NCBI GenBank assembly: GCA_018666065.1
Contig: JABJAO010000011.1
Coordinates: forward strand, 1-48,661
Source: Microbacteriaceae bacterium
GTDB taxonomy: Bacteria; Actinomycetota; Actinomycetes; Actinomycetales; Microbacteriaceae
Reading direction: 5' to 3'
DNA length: 48,661 nt
Below, piece by piece: positions 17,222 to 24,596 of this stretch; the stretch's first letter is position 1, and each line of letters starts with the position of its first letter. The notes under the pieces are model-generated. The model did no database searches. It worked only from the letters and a program-made list of their open reading frames with translations, and had not been told where the DNA came from. The position numbers and the translations under genes were made by a program.

Positions 17222-18793
17222 ATGACACCCTTCACCCTCGACCCCCGCAACCACCTGCGACTCGTTCCGAGCCTGCCGGTGGCCATCCTGATGGCTGTTC
17301 TGGCCGGATGGATCATGGATTTTGGGTTCCCCGATACCGATTGGTGGCCCGCGGCGCTCGTGGGAACTTTGGTGATGCTGTGGTCGGTGCGAGGATTACG
17401 ATTCCACCAATCACTGGCCGTGGGCGCCCTGGGCGGATTCTCCTTTTTTGGAATCCTGATTTGGTGGCTCACGGTCTACCTGGGTCTCATTCCCTGGATT
17501 GCACTCACCCTGGCTCAGGTGTTCTTCTTCAGTCTCGGGCTGGGACTCGTCGGGCTCGCCTGGCAGTTCGGATCCAGGCAGTGGAGCGGATTGGGCGGCC
17601 GTCTCGTGCTGGTTCCAGCTCTTGTTGCTGGCGCGTGGACGACACGAGAGGCAATCTCATCGGTGTTTCCCTTTGGCGGTTTTGCCTGGGCCCGCTTAGC
17701 GCAAAGCCAGTCAGAGAGTCCCCTTGCGCCCCTGGTTTCCTGGGTAGGGACATCCGGCATGAGTTTCCTCCTGGCTTTTTTTGTTGCGTTTGTGCTCGCG
17801 CTGATCACCGACAGACGAGTCGCGATCGACGCCAAAGCAACTCTGGCGTGGGCGAGCGCGCTCGCTCTGATTCTCTGGCCTGCCTGGCCTGTCACCGAAT
17901 CGGGTTCGATTCGAGTCCTCGCCGTCCAAGGAAATGCTGACGCCGGATTATTCGCCGACTACGACTGGGGAGATAACCTCGCAGATCACCACCGCGTCAC
18001 CATGCCGCTGTATGGCACCGAGGTTGACGTCGTTATTTGGCCCGAAAACGCCTCCGACGTTGACCCCCTTCGCTATCCCCAGGCAGCAGCCGTGGTCTCG
18101 GAGGTTTCGCGGGAGATGGACGCCCCCCTCGTTGTCGGGGCGATCACCCGCGATGGAGAAGAGACCTTCAACAGCATGTTGCTCTGGGAATATGACTCGG
18201 CAAGCCAGCGAGACATTGTTCGCGACCAATACGACAAGATTCACCCCGTGCCTTTCGCGGAATACCTTCCGTGGCGAAACTTCTTTTACCCCTTAGCCCC
18301 CAGCCTGTTTGACATGGTTCCAAGGGATTACTCCTTCGGAGAGCGGGACACCGTTTTTGATGTCGGGGGAGCGAGAGCAGGTATTGCGATCTGTTTCGAC
18401 ATTGTCGATGATGCGATTCTCTGGTCCATGATGGAATCCGGTGCCGATGTCATCTTCGCTCCCACGAATAATGCGGACTTCGGTCAGACAGACCAGAGCA
18501 TCCAGCAGTTATCTATTGCGCGGATGCGCGCGATCGAGACCGGGCGAAGCGTGGTGAACATCTCCACCGTCGGAACCAGCGCCATCATCGACCCTCGGGG
18601 GAGGGAGCTTGACCGGCTCCCCACCTACGAAGAGGGCTACATGCTGGTGGATGTTCCCCTCGCAACACACACCACCCCTGCGACCATGTTTGGCAGGACT
18701 ATCGAGCTCACCATTGTTGGCTTCACTCTTGCCGGTCTCGCTATCGCAGCACTGGGGGAGCGCAGTCGACGCAGTCGGGGTTCCCTCTCCTAG
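17222..18793 (+). CDS. lnt: Apolipoprotein N-acyltransferase Lnt
   Basis: 523-residue membrane enzyme that adds the third acyl chain to lipoproteins. Six to seven hydrophobic helices occupy residues 15-225, followed by an extracytoplasmic nitrilase-type domain. The catalytic triad is visible as E275 in WPENAS, K339 in DKIHPVPFAEYLPWR and C391 in AGIAICFDI. A final helix (LTIVGFTLAGLAIAALG) ends the protein. One likely substrate, the lipoprotein CtaC, is encoded in this window. The preceding enzyme lspA is not found at its usual place beside divIVA. The gene ends on a CTAG shared with the convergent phosphodiesterase gene. Confidence 0.93.
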   Translation: MTPFTLDPRNHLRLVPSLPVAILMAVLAGWIMDFGFPDTDWWPAALVGTLVMLWSVRGLRFHQSLAVGALGGFSFFGILIWWLTVYLGLIPWIALTLAQVFFFSLGLGLVGLAWQFGSRQWSGLGGRLVLVPALVAGAWTTREAISSVFPFGGFAWARLAQSQSESPLAPLVSWVGTSGMSFLLAFFVAFVLALITDRRVAIDAKATLAWASALALILWPAWPVTESGSIRVLAVQGNADAGLFADYDWGDNLADHHRVTMPLYGTEVDVVIWPENASDVDPLRYPQAAAVVSEVSREMDAPLVVGAITRDGEETFNSMLLWEYDSASQRDIVRDQYDKIHPVPFAEYLPWRNFFYPLAPSLFDMVPRDYSFGERDTVFDVGGARAGIAICFDIVDDAILWSMMESGADVIFAPTNNADFGQTDQSIQQLSIARMRAIETGRSVVNISTVGTSAIIDPRGRELDRLPTYEEGYMLVDVPLATHTTPATMFGRTIELTIVGFTLAGLAIAALGERSRRSRGSLS

Positions 18794-19557
18794 CCCAGGG
18801 GCTGCTCGGGGAAGAGCTCACCTCGAACCTCGATGGCTAGGTCACTTCGGTCGGTGACGATTCCGTGGACGCCCATGCGCCAAAGGCGGCGCATCTGGTG
18901 TGGGTCGTTGATTGTCCACACATGCACCTCCAGGCCCTTGCGACGCGCAAGTGTGAGCATGCTCGGTGTCACCAAAGCCAGTCCGTAGGCCGAGGGCGGA
19001 ATTTGCATCGCCACGATTTCGGGCGGCACTTCCCAGCGCTCACTGGGGAGACCTAACCAGGAGCGCATTCGTGCGGCAATCACCATCGATTGCGAGGTAC
19101 TACTGACAACCTCGGGGAGAAGATTGATCACGGCCTGGCGAGTTGGTTCGTCAAACGAGGTCGCAAGGACCCGGTTCTCCGCGTTGTGAGCTTTCACAAC
19201 CTCGGCAAAGGGGCCGACTGCGCCGGGGGTCTTGAGATCGATATTGAATTTTCGATCGGGAAAAGCCCGCAGGGCTGCATCCAGGGTAGGAAAGCCTTCA
19301 CCCCAGCCAAGGTCAATGTCGGCAAGCTCTCGCTGCGTCAAATCGGAAACCAGACCCGGGCGCTGGGCAACACGGCCTAAATCCGGGTCGTGGGCGATGA
19401 TGACCGCACCGTCTTTGCTCAGATGCACATCTGTCTCCAGAATGTCGGCACCCACATCAATCGCAGCCTGAAAGGCCCCCACAGTGTTCTCGGCATGCGC
19501 CAGCGCTAACCCTCGGTGAGCAATGACTCGAGGAAAGACGCCCTCCAAGAAAGCCAT
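18790..19557 (-). CDS. Glycerophosphodiester phosphodiesterase (GDPD family)
   Basis: 255-residue TIM-barrel phosphodiesterase that splits deacylated phospholipid head groups into glycerol-3-phosphate and an alcohol. The family signature is intact: VIAHRGLALAHAENTVGAF, then ILETDVHLSKDGAVIIAHD with the metal-binding glutamate and aspartate. The second histidine is in IAHD, and the barrel closes with LEVHVWTINDPHQMRRLW. No signal peptide is seen, so it acts in the cytoplasm. ATG 19557 is preceded by CGGGGGAAAA. A longer TTG frame to 19593 would run through the TATACT -10 element, so it is rejected. It diverges from the SDR gene. Confidence 0.9.
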   Translation of the reverse strand: MAFLEGVFPRVIAHRGLALAHAENTVGAFQAAIDVGADILETDVHLSKDGAVIIAHDPDLGRVAQRPGLVSDLTQRELADIDLGWGEGFPTLDAALRAFPDRKFNIDLKTPGAVGPFAEVVKAHNAENRVLATSFDEPTRQAVINLLPEVVSSTSQSMVIAARMRSWLGLPSERWEVPPEIVAMQIPPSAYGLALVTPSMLTLARRKGLEVHVWTINDPHQMRRLWRMGVHGIVTDRSDLAIEVRGELFPEQPLG

Positions 19558-19592
19558 TTTTCCCCCGATGCGTAATCCCAGCGCTCGCGGCA

Positions 19593-19598
19593 AGTATA
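19593..19598 (-). promoter_or_regulatory. -10 element of the GDPD gene
   Basis: TATACT on the minus strand, about 36 bases upstream of ATG 19557, leaving room for a leader with its GGGGGA. It lies 25 bases from the divergent SDR -10 element. No consensus -35 was recognised. Confidence 0.5.
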
Positions 19599-19622
19599 GG
19601 CACCAAATTCACACCCGGCTTA

Positions 19623-19628
19623 TAGGCT
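19623..19628 (+). promoter_or_regulatory. -10 element of leaderless SDR promoter
   Basis: TAGGCT ends exactly six bases before ATG 19635, with no Shine-Dalgarno. A leaderless SDR-NUDIX message is expected. Confidence 0.55.
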
Positions 19629-19634
19629 CGAGGC

Positions 19635-20399
19635 ATGACAAATCCGCTCACTCCTGGTCGACTCACCGGCGCACGAGCGCTCATTACGGGCTCATCTCGC
19701 GGCATCGGCGCAAAAACCGCCGAATATCTTGCGCACGCAGGTGCATCCGTGGTCATCAATTACCGCAACAAGGAAGCCCGGGCGCTCAAGCTTGTGGAGA
19801 CCATCGAAGCCACCGGTGGCAACGCCATGGCACTGGGAGCTGACCTCACAGATCCACTCGGTGTTGCGCGCATGATGGGTGCTATCAAAGACAGCTGGGG
19901 TGGGCTAGACCTCCTCATCTTGAACGCTTCGGGCGGAATGGAAGCGGACATGGGCGAGGACTACGCCATGAAACTGAACCGCGACGCCCAGGTTGGACTC
20001 TTGACCAGTGCTCTGCCGCTCATGGAGCGAGGCGCCCGGGTCGTCTTCGTCACCAGCCACCAGGCCCACTTCATTCGAGACGTCGAGACCATGCCGGAAT
20101 ATCTACCCGTGGCGTTGTCCAAGCGCGCGGGAGAAGACGCTCTACGGGGCATGAACGACCAACTGAAGAGCCTGGGCATCGACTTTGTCGTTGTCTCGGG
20201 AGACATGATTGAGGGCACTGTGACGGCAACCCTGCTCAACCGGGCAAACCCCGGAGTTATTGACCAGCGAAAAGAGCAAGTGGGCAAGCTCTACAACGTC
20301 GACGAGTTCGCCGCGGAGGTCGCTCTGGCTGCAATCGAGGACATTCCCGCCGATCACACGCGTCTCGTGGGCGATATTTCAACCTTCGTCGCCTCCTAA
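19635..20399 (+). CDS. SDR-fold oxidoreductase with altered catalytic tyrosine
   Basis: 254-residue short-chain dehydrogenase/reductase. The NAD(P)-binding motif TGSSRGIG (18-25), the ADLTD turn and LNASGGM (the NNAG-equivalent) are present. The usual Ser-Tyr-Lys triad is odd. S141 follows VVFVT, and K163 lies in ALSKRAGE, but the position four residues before the lysine is V159 rather than tyrosine. The nearest tyrosine is Y156. The protein may use the shifted tyrosine, or may bind nucleotide without classical dehydrogenase chemistry. Substrate unknown. The stop is followed directly by the NUDIX ATG (TAAATG), so the two are probably translated together. Confidence 0.85.
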   Translation: MTNPLTPGRLTGARALITGSSRGIGAKTAEYLAHAGASVVINYRNKEARALKLVETIEATGGNAMALGADLTDPLGVARMMGAIKDSWGGLDLLILNASGGMEADMGEDYAMKLNRDAQVGLLTSALPLMERGARVVFVTSHQAHFIRDVETMPEYLPVALSKRAGEDALRGMNDQLKSLGIDFVVVSGDMIEGTVTATLLNRANPGVIDQRKEQVGKLYNVDEFAAEVALAAIEDIPADHTRLVGDISTFVAS

Positions 20400-20858
20400 A
20401 TGGCCGCGCACGAGCGCCTGCGCCTCACCAGTCGGGTTCTGCTGATGGATCCCACGGGTGCCTGCCTGCTGTATTTCACCGCAGCGCCTGATTCTTCGGG
20501 GTTTTCACGCTGGATAACGCCCGGTGGCGGCGTTGATCCGGGAGAAACGCACTCGGAGGCGGCGCTGCGAGAGCTCTTCGAGGAGACGGGACGACGGTTT
20601 GAGGATGCGGGAGGGCCAATTTGGACCTACAGCTTCGATGTTCACTTCGACCAGGCGGACCACAACAGGGGTTATGCAGAGTATTTCCTGGTACGCACCG
20701 AACGCTTTGAGCCGACGAACACGCATTGGACGCCAGAGGAACACGTCGATGTCACAGACTGGCGCTGGTTTACTGCCGACGATCTGGTAGCCACAGGAGA
20801 GCCGCTGGAGCCGGACTACCTGCCAGACCTCATGCGGCGCTACGCCGTATCGTTGTAG
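20400..20858 (+). CDS. NUDIX hydrolase
   Basis: 152-residue NUDIX-fold pyrophosphatase. The NUDIX box runs from GGVDPGETHSEAAL into RELFEETG and fits the GX5EX7REUXEEXG pattern, with the metal-binding glutamates intact. The rest is the usual alpha/beta/alpha sandwich, with TPGGG before the box. It hydrolyses a nucleoside diphosphate linked to another group; the substrate cannot be predicted. It is co-transcribed with the SDR gene, whose stop codon touches its ATG. It is convergent with trpD across a 64-base AT-rich gap. Confidence 0.88.
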   Translation: MAAHERLRLTSRVLLMDPTGACLLYFTAAPDSSGFSRWITPGGGVDPGETHSEAALRELFEETGRRFEDAGGPIWTYSFDVHFDQADHNRGYAEYFLVRTERFEPTNTHWTPEEHVDVTDWRWFTADDLVATGEPLEPDYLPDLMRRYAVSL

Positions 20859-20861
20859 CCT

Positions 20862-20891
20862 CCGATAATCTATATTATGTCAGTTTATCGG
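20862..20891. terminator. AT-rich hairpin between NUDIX gene and trpD
   Basis: CCGATAA (20862-20868) pairs with TTATCGG (20885-20891). Inside it a smaller alternative stem, ATAAT-CTAT-ATTAT (20865-20878), can form. There is no long T tract. Its place between convergent genes suggests a bidirectional terminator, one of the few in this compact window. Confidence 0.45.
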
Positions 20892-20922
20892 ATTCCACTC
20901 GGTGGGAAGCCCCTACCCCGGC

Positions 20923-21978
20923 TTAGGACTGGGTCGCAGCAACCCACTGCTCGAGCTTGGCCTGAGCAAGACCCGAGTCCAGCGTGGATTGTGCGAGTGC
21001 AATCTTTTCGGCAAGCCGGTCCATCAAACCGCGCTCAACCTCGGTGGGATCATTGGCCAAAGCAAACGACACCAACCCTGCAGCCGCATTGAGTACAACG
21101 ATGTCCCTGACGGGACCAGCGTCGCCGGCGAGCACACTGCGCGCTAGATCGGCGTTGTGTTCTGGACCCTCGCCGAGGATGTCCCCAGGTCGCGCTTTCG
21201 CTAATCCCAGGTCCTCAGAATTCACAGTGTGCTCGCGAATCGTTCCCTGGGTGACCTCCCAGACATGGGATTGGCCTGTTGTCGTCATTTTGTCGATGCC
21301 ATCGTCACCGCGATAAACCAGCGCCGTTGCCCCGCGGGTTCGAAAAACCCCAGCAACCTGCGGCACTCGTGTGAGATTGCTCACCCCGACCGCGCTGGCC
21401 TCAGGACGCACAGGGTTACACAGCGGCCCCAGGATGTTAAACACTGTGGGAATGCCGATCTCTTTACGCGCCGTGGCAGCGTGACGGAAGCCTGGATGAA
21501 ATTTGGCCGCGAAGACGAAGGTCAACCCCACCTCATGGAATACCCTCGCTACATCCGCAGGTTCTAGGTCGAGATTCACGCCGAGCGCTCCCAATACATC
21601 GCTGGCCCCTGAAGCGGAGCTCGCTGCCCTGTTGCCGTGTTTCACCACAGGAACTCCTGCCGCAGCGGCCACGATAGAGGCGATCGAGGACACATTAACC
21701 ACCGCGCCGTAGGGGTCTCCCCCAGTTCCGACAATGTCGAGCACCATCGGGTCGATGGGCAGCTCCACGGCGTTGTTCAGGATTGCGTCTCGAAAACCGA
21801 CAATCTCGTCCACCGTTTCGGTTTTGGCGCGAAGCGCAACCAAAAACCCTGCCAGCTGAGAATCTGTGACCTCACCGGCCATAACCGCTTCCATCGCCCG
21901 GCTCGCGTCAGTAACACTGAGATCTCGTCGCTCAAGCAGCTGCGTCAACGTCTCCGGCCAGGAGAATTCAGAAGGCAT
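20923..21978 (-). CDS. trpD: Anthranilate phosphoribosyltransferase TrpD
   Basis: 351-residue enzyme of tryptophan synthesis that joins anthranilate to PRPP. Diagnostic segments are DIVGTGGDPYGAVVNVSS (PRPP loop), VVKHGNRAASSASGASDVL, FAAKFHPGFRHAATARKEIG and FNILGPLCNPVRPE. It stands apart from other trp genes, next to the cytochrome oxidase genes, an arrangement seen in other Actinobacteria. The start is uncertain: ATG 21978 lies seven bases after a TACGAT -10 and is preferred; ATG 21987, ATG 22008 and TTG 22020 are in frame upstream. It diverges from ctaE, and the two -10 elements are about 50 bases apart. Confidence 0.92.
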   Translation of the reverse strand: MPSEFSWPETLTQLLERRDLSVTDASRAMEAVMAGEVTDSQLAGFLVALRAKTETVDEIVGFRDAILNNAVELPIDPMVLDIVGTGGDPYGAVVNVSSIASIVAAAAGVPVVKHGNRAASSASGASDVLGALGVNLDLEPADVARVFHEVGLTFVFAAKFHPGFRHAATARKEIGIPTVFNILGPLCNPVRPEASAVGVSNLTRVPQVAGVFRTRGATALVYRGDDGIDKMTTTGQSHVWEVTQGTIREHTVNSEDLGLAKARPGDILGEGPEHNADLARSVLAGDAGPVRDIVVLNAAAGLVSFALANDPTEVERGLMDRLAEKIALAQSTLDSGLAQAKLEQWVAATQS

Positions 21979-21985
21979 AATTGCC

Positions 21986-21991
21986 ATCGTA
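21986..21991 (-). promoter_or_regulatory. -10 element of trpD promoter
   Basis: TACGAT on the minus strand ends seven bases before ATG 21978, fitting a leaderless or near-leaderless transcript. The assignment depends on the start choice for trpD. Confidence 0.4.
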
Positions 21992-22040
21992 TCGGCCGAA
22001 CTAGGCATGTCGTGCGGCAATGTCCCAGGCTCGTATCAGG

Positions 22041-22046
22041 CATAAT
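22041..22046 (+). promoter_or_regulatory. -10 element of leaderless ctaE promoter
   Basis: CATAAT ends exactly six bases before GTG 22053. The intervening GTAGGG is purine-rich but abuts the start codon, so it cannot serve as a normal Shine-Dalgarno. Confidence 0.55.
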
Positions 22047-22052
22047 GTAGGG

Positions 22053-22682
22053 GTGAGTAGCGCATCTCTAACCTCAGGTCTGTCTGCGCCCACAGTGAAT
22101 CGACCCAACGTCGTTGCTGTGGGCACCATTGTGTGGCTGGGAAGCGAGGTGATGTTCTTCGCCGGTCTTTTCGCGATTTACTTCACCCTTCGCTCCACAT
22201 CACCTGAACTCTGGGAATCTCGGGTTGAGTTGCTCAACATCCCCTTTGCCGCGGTAAACACCACGATTCTGGTGCTCTCCAGCGTGACTGCTCAGTTTGG
22301 TGTTTTTGCTGCAGAGCGCTTGCAAGCCCGCGCTACGGGATGGAAACCCACCCAGTGGGGCATGATCGAATGGTTCTTCCTCACCTATGCGATGGGTGCA
22401 GTATTCGTCGCCGGTCAGGTGTATGAGTACGCAGTCCTGGTATCAGAAGGGGTGACGCTCGCATCCGATGCATATGGGTCAGCCTTCTACTTGACGACCG
22501 GGTTCCACGGCCTTCACGTGACGGGCGGTCTCATCGCGTTCTTGCTGGTAATTGGCCGTGCATACGCCGTGAAAACGTTCACGCATCGCGAGGCAACGAG
22601 CGCCATTGTGGTTTCCTATTACTGGCACTTCGTTGACGTGGTGTGGATTGGTCTGTTCCTCGTCATTTACGTCCTGCGATAA
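22053..22682 (+). CDS. ctaE: Cytochrome c oxidase subunit III CtaE
   Basis: 209-residue membrane subunit of the aa3 oxidase in the bcc-aa3 supercomplex. Five hydrophobic helices are visible, with the conserved [19 protein letters not shown] start, [15 protein letters not shown] and the C-terminal [21 protein letters not shown] 22053 is chosen from the leaderless -10 spacing and family length; a longer frame to 22020 adds eleven unsupported residues. It heads the ctaE-qcrC-qcrA-qcrB operon, while the catalytic subunits ctaC, ctaD and ctaF lie in a facing operon about 4 kb downstream. Confidence 0.95.
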   Translation: MSSASLTSGLSAPTVNRPNVVAVGTIVWLGSEVMFFAGLFAIYFTLRSTSPELWESRVELLNIPFAAVNTTILVLSSVTAQFGVFAAERLQARATGWKPTQWGMIEWFFLTYAMGAVFVAGQVYEYAVLVSEGVTLASDAYGSAFYLTTGFHGLHVTGGLIAFLLVIGRAYAVKTFTHREATSAIVVSYYWHFVDVVWIGLFLVIYVLR

Positions 22683-22711
22683 CTCAGAGAAGAAAGTAGC
22701 TGCCCTCCCCT

Positions 22712-23512
22712 ATGTCATCATCACGTTCCGCTCGGCACTCTGGTCGGCGCCACCCGCTTATGGGTGTGCTTCTCCTTGTCATTGGGTTGTTCGCAACGGG
22801 GGGCGCGTACGCAGCGACGAGCGCCGGGATCGCGCACGCTCAGGACGCGCCCGTGTCCCAAGAAGCTTTGGTCGAAGAGGGCGAAAAGCTCTTTCTTGCC
22901 AACTGTGCGAGCTGTCACGGCCTGAACTCTGAGGGCACGGTGGCCGGTCCAACTCTCATCGGTGTGGGAGCGCTCTCGGTGGATTTCCAAGTGGGAACGG
23001 GTCGCATGCCGATGGCAGCGTCTGGTCCGCAGGCTGAAGTAAAGCCTGTCCAGTTCACCCAGCCGCAGATTGACGCGATGGCCGCGTGGGTTGCCTCTCT
23101 TGCGCCGGGACCTGGTATGCCCGATCCCCAGTACTACGCTGCTGATGGCGATGTGGCCAATGGAGCCGAACTCTTCCGCATCAACTGCGCCATGTGTCAC
23201 AATGTGGCCGGTGCAGGCGGCGCTCTCACCGAGGGAAAGTACGCTCCTCACTTGAGAGATCTAGATCCCATCCACGTCTACGGAGCGATGGTCACCGGGC
23301 CTCAGAATATGCCCGTCTTTAGCGACATGAACCTCACTCCAGAGGAAAAGAACGACGTCATTTCCTATCTCAAGTATTTGGACGAAAACCCATCAGTTGG
23401 TGGATTCTCCTTGGGAAGCCTTGGCCCCGTGTCTGAAGGACTCTTTATCTGGCTGATCGGTCTTGGCGGCCTTATTGCTGTTGCTGTGTGGCTGACGGCG
23501 CGCTCAAACTAG
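22712..23512 (+). CDS. qcrC: Dihaem cytochrome c subunit QcrC of the bcc complex
   Basis: 266-residue membrane-anchored cytochrome c. A signal-anchor (residues 17-38, GVLLLVIGLFATGGAYAA) precedes two class I haem domains with CASCH at 65-69 and CAMCH at 159-163. A C-terminal transmembrane helix (GLFIWLIGLGGLIAVAVWL) follows. In Actinobacteria this dihaem subunit passes electrons directly from the Rieske centre to CuA of CtaC, replacing soluble cytochrome c. The ATG has only a distant purine run (AGAAGAAAG) upstream, so expression probably depends on readthrough from ctaE. Confidence 0.95.
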   Translation: MSSSRSARHSGRRHPLMGVLLLVIGLFATGGAYAATSAGIAHAQDAPVSQEALVEEGEKLFLANCASCHGLNSEGTVAGPTLIGVGALSVDFQVGTGRMPMAASGPQAEVKPVQFTQPQIDAMAAWVASLAPGPGMPDPQYYAADGDVANGAELFRINCAMCHNVAGAGGALTEGKYAPHLRDLDPIHVYGAMVTGPQNMPVFSDMNLTPEEKNDVISYLKYLDENPSVGGFSLGSLGPVSEGLFIWLIGLGGLIAVAVWLTARSN

Positions 23513-23537
23513 GTCTGACAGAAAGGGACACGCACCA

Positions 23538-24596
23538 ATGGTGAACAAGCCTCCTGCTTCCGGAGTCGAAGCCTCAGATCACGATGAGGTCATGGACCCC
23601 GGCACCGCCGTCGAGCGTTCCCGGGCGCCCCAGAATCCTGGCCTTCCCGAGGAGCACCAGCGGGTTACGGACCTGGACGAAAAGGAAGCTCGCGGCATGG
23701 AGCGGCGTATCTCCGGCTTCTTCGCGCTCTCCATCGTAGGCAGTTTCTTCGCCGCCTTTGCCTATTCGCTGTTCCCGATCATTCCCGGTGACATGGCGTC
23801 GGTTCGGATGAACAACCTGATGGTGGGTCTAGGACTCTCCGCAGCGCTGCTCGGAGTCGGAATCGGTGCGGTTCAATGGGCAAAAGCTCTCATGCACGGT
23901 CACGAGCTGGTGGAAGAGCGACACCCCACCCGCGGAACCGAAGAAGCACGGGAAGCTGCGGTAGAGACGTTCCAGCAAGCTAACAAAGAGTCAGGATTTA
24001 CCCGGCGCTCTCTGGTGCGCAACACCCTGATCGGTGCGCTCGTGGCGACCCCCATCCCCGCAGTAGCACTCTTTCGTGACCTGGCACCAGCTGATGACCC
24101 CAACGCTCGCATGAAGAAAACGATGTGGGCGGAAGGGATTCGTCTGACCCGTGACCCCAGTGGCGTTCCGATCAAAGCGTCGGAAGTGACAATCGGGTCC
24201 GCCTTCCACGTTGTGCCCGATGGGTGGAAAGACCTCGAGCACCACAAGCTGGAAGAAAAAGCGAAAGCAGCTGTTCTCCTGATGCGCTTACCTGTTGATG
24301 AACTCAACGAGGACCCCGCAAAGTCGTCATGGTCCTACCAAGGAATCGTGGCCTATTCCAAGATTTGTACTCACGTGGGCTGCCCTGTGGCCCTCTATGA
24401 GCAGCAGACTCACCACCTCCTGTGCCCCTGCCACCAGTCAGAGTTCGATGTGGCCAACCACTGCGAGGTCATCTTCGGACCTGCCGCCAGGCCACTCCCT
24501 CAGCTTCCTATCACCATTGATGCGGAAGGATATCTCGTAGCGCAAAGTGATTTCACCGAACCTGTTGGACCGAGCTTCTGGGAGCGTGAGCTGTGA
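23538..24596 (+). CDS. qcrA: Rieske iron-sulfur subunit QcrA of the bcc complex
   Basis: 352-residue Rieske protein. Three hydrophobic segments at about 55-80, 90-120 and 152-180, the last after a KESGFTRRSLVRN stretch, match the three-helix actinobacterial form. The cluster-binding domain carries CTHVGC (C277, H279) and CPCHQSEF (C296, H299), with C282 and C298 available for the stabilising disulfide. It accepts electrons from menaquinol at QcrB. AAGGGA lies nine bases before the ATG. The gene overlaps qcrB by four bases (GTGA). Confidence 0.95.
   Translation: MVNKPPASGVEASDHDEVMDPGTAVERSRAPQNPGLPEEHQRVTDLDEKEARGMERRISGFFALSIVGSFFAAFAYSLFPIIPGDMASVRMNNLMVGLGLSAALLGVGIGAVQWAKALMHGHELVEERHPTRGTEEAREAAVETFQQANKESGFTRRSLVRNTLIGALVATPIPAVALFRDLAPADDPNARMKKTMWAEGIRLTRDPSGVPIKASEVTIGSAFHVVPDGWKDLEHHKLEEKAKAAVLLMRLPVDELNEDPAKSSWSYQGIVAYSKICTHVGCPVALYEQQTHHLLCPCHQSEFDVANHCEVIFGPAARPLPQLPITIDAEGYLVAQSDFTEPVGPSFWEREL

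Noticed and set aside
19558-19593. Longer N-terminus of the GDPD protein from TTG 19593
   Set aside because: It would begin inside the TATACT promoter element, while ATG 19557 has a ribosome site.
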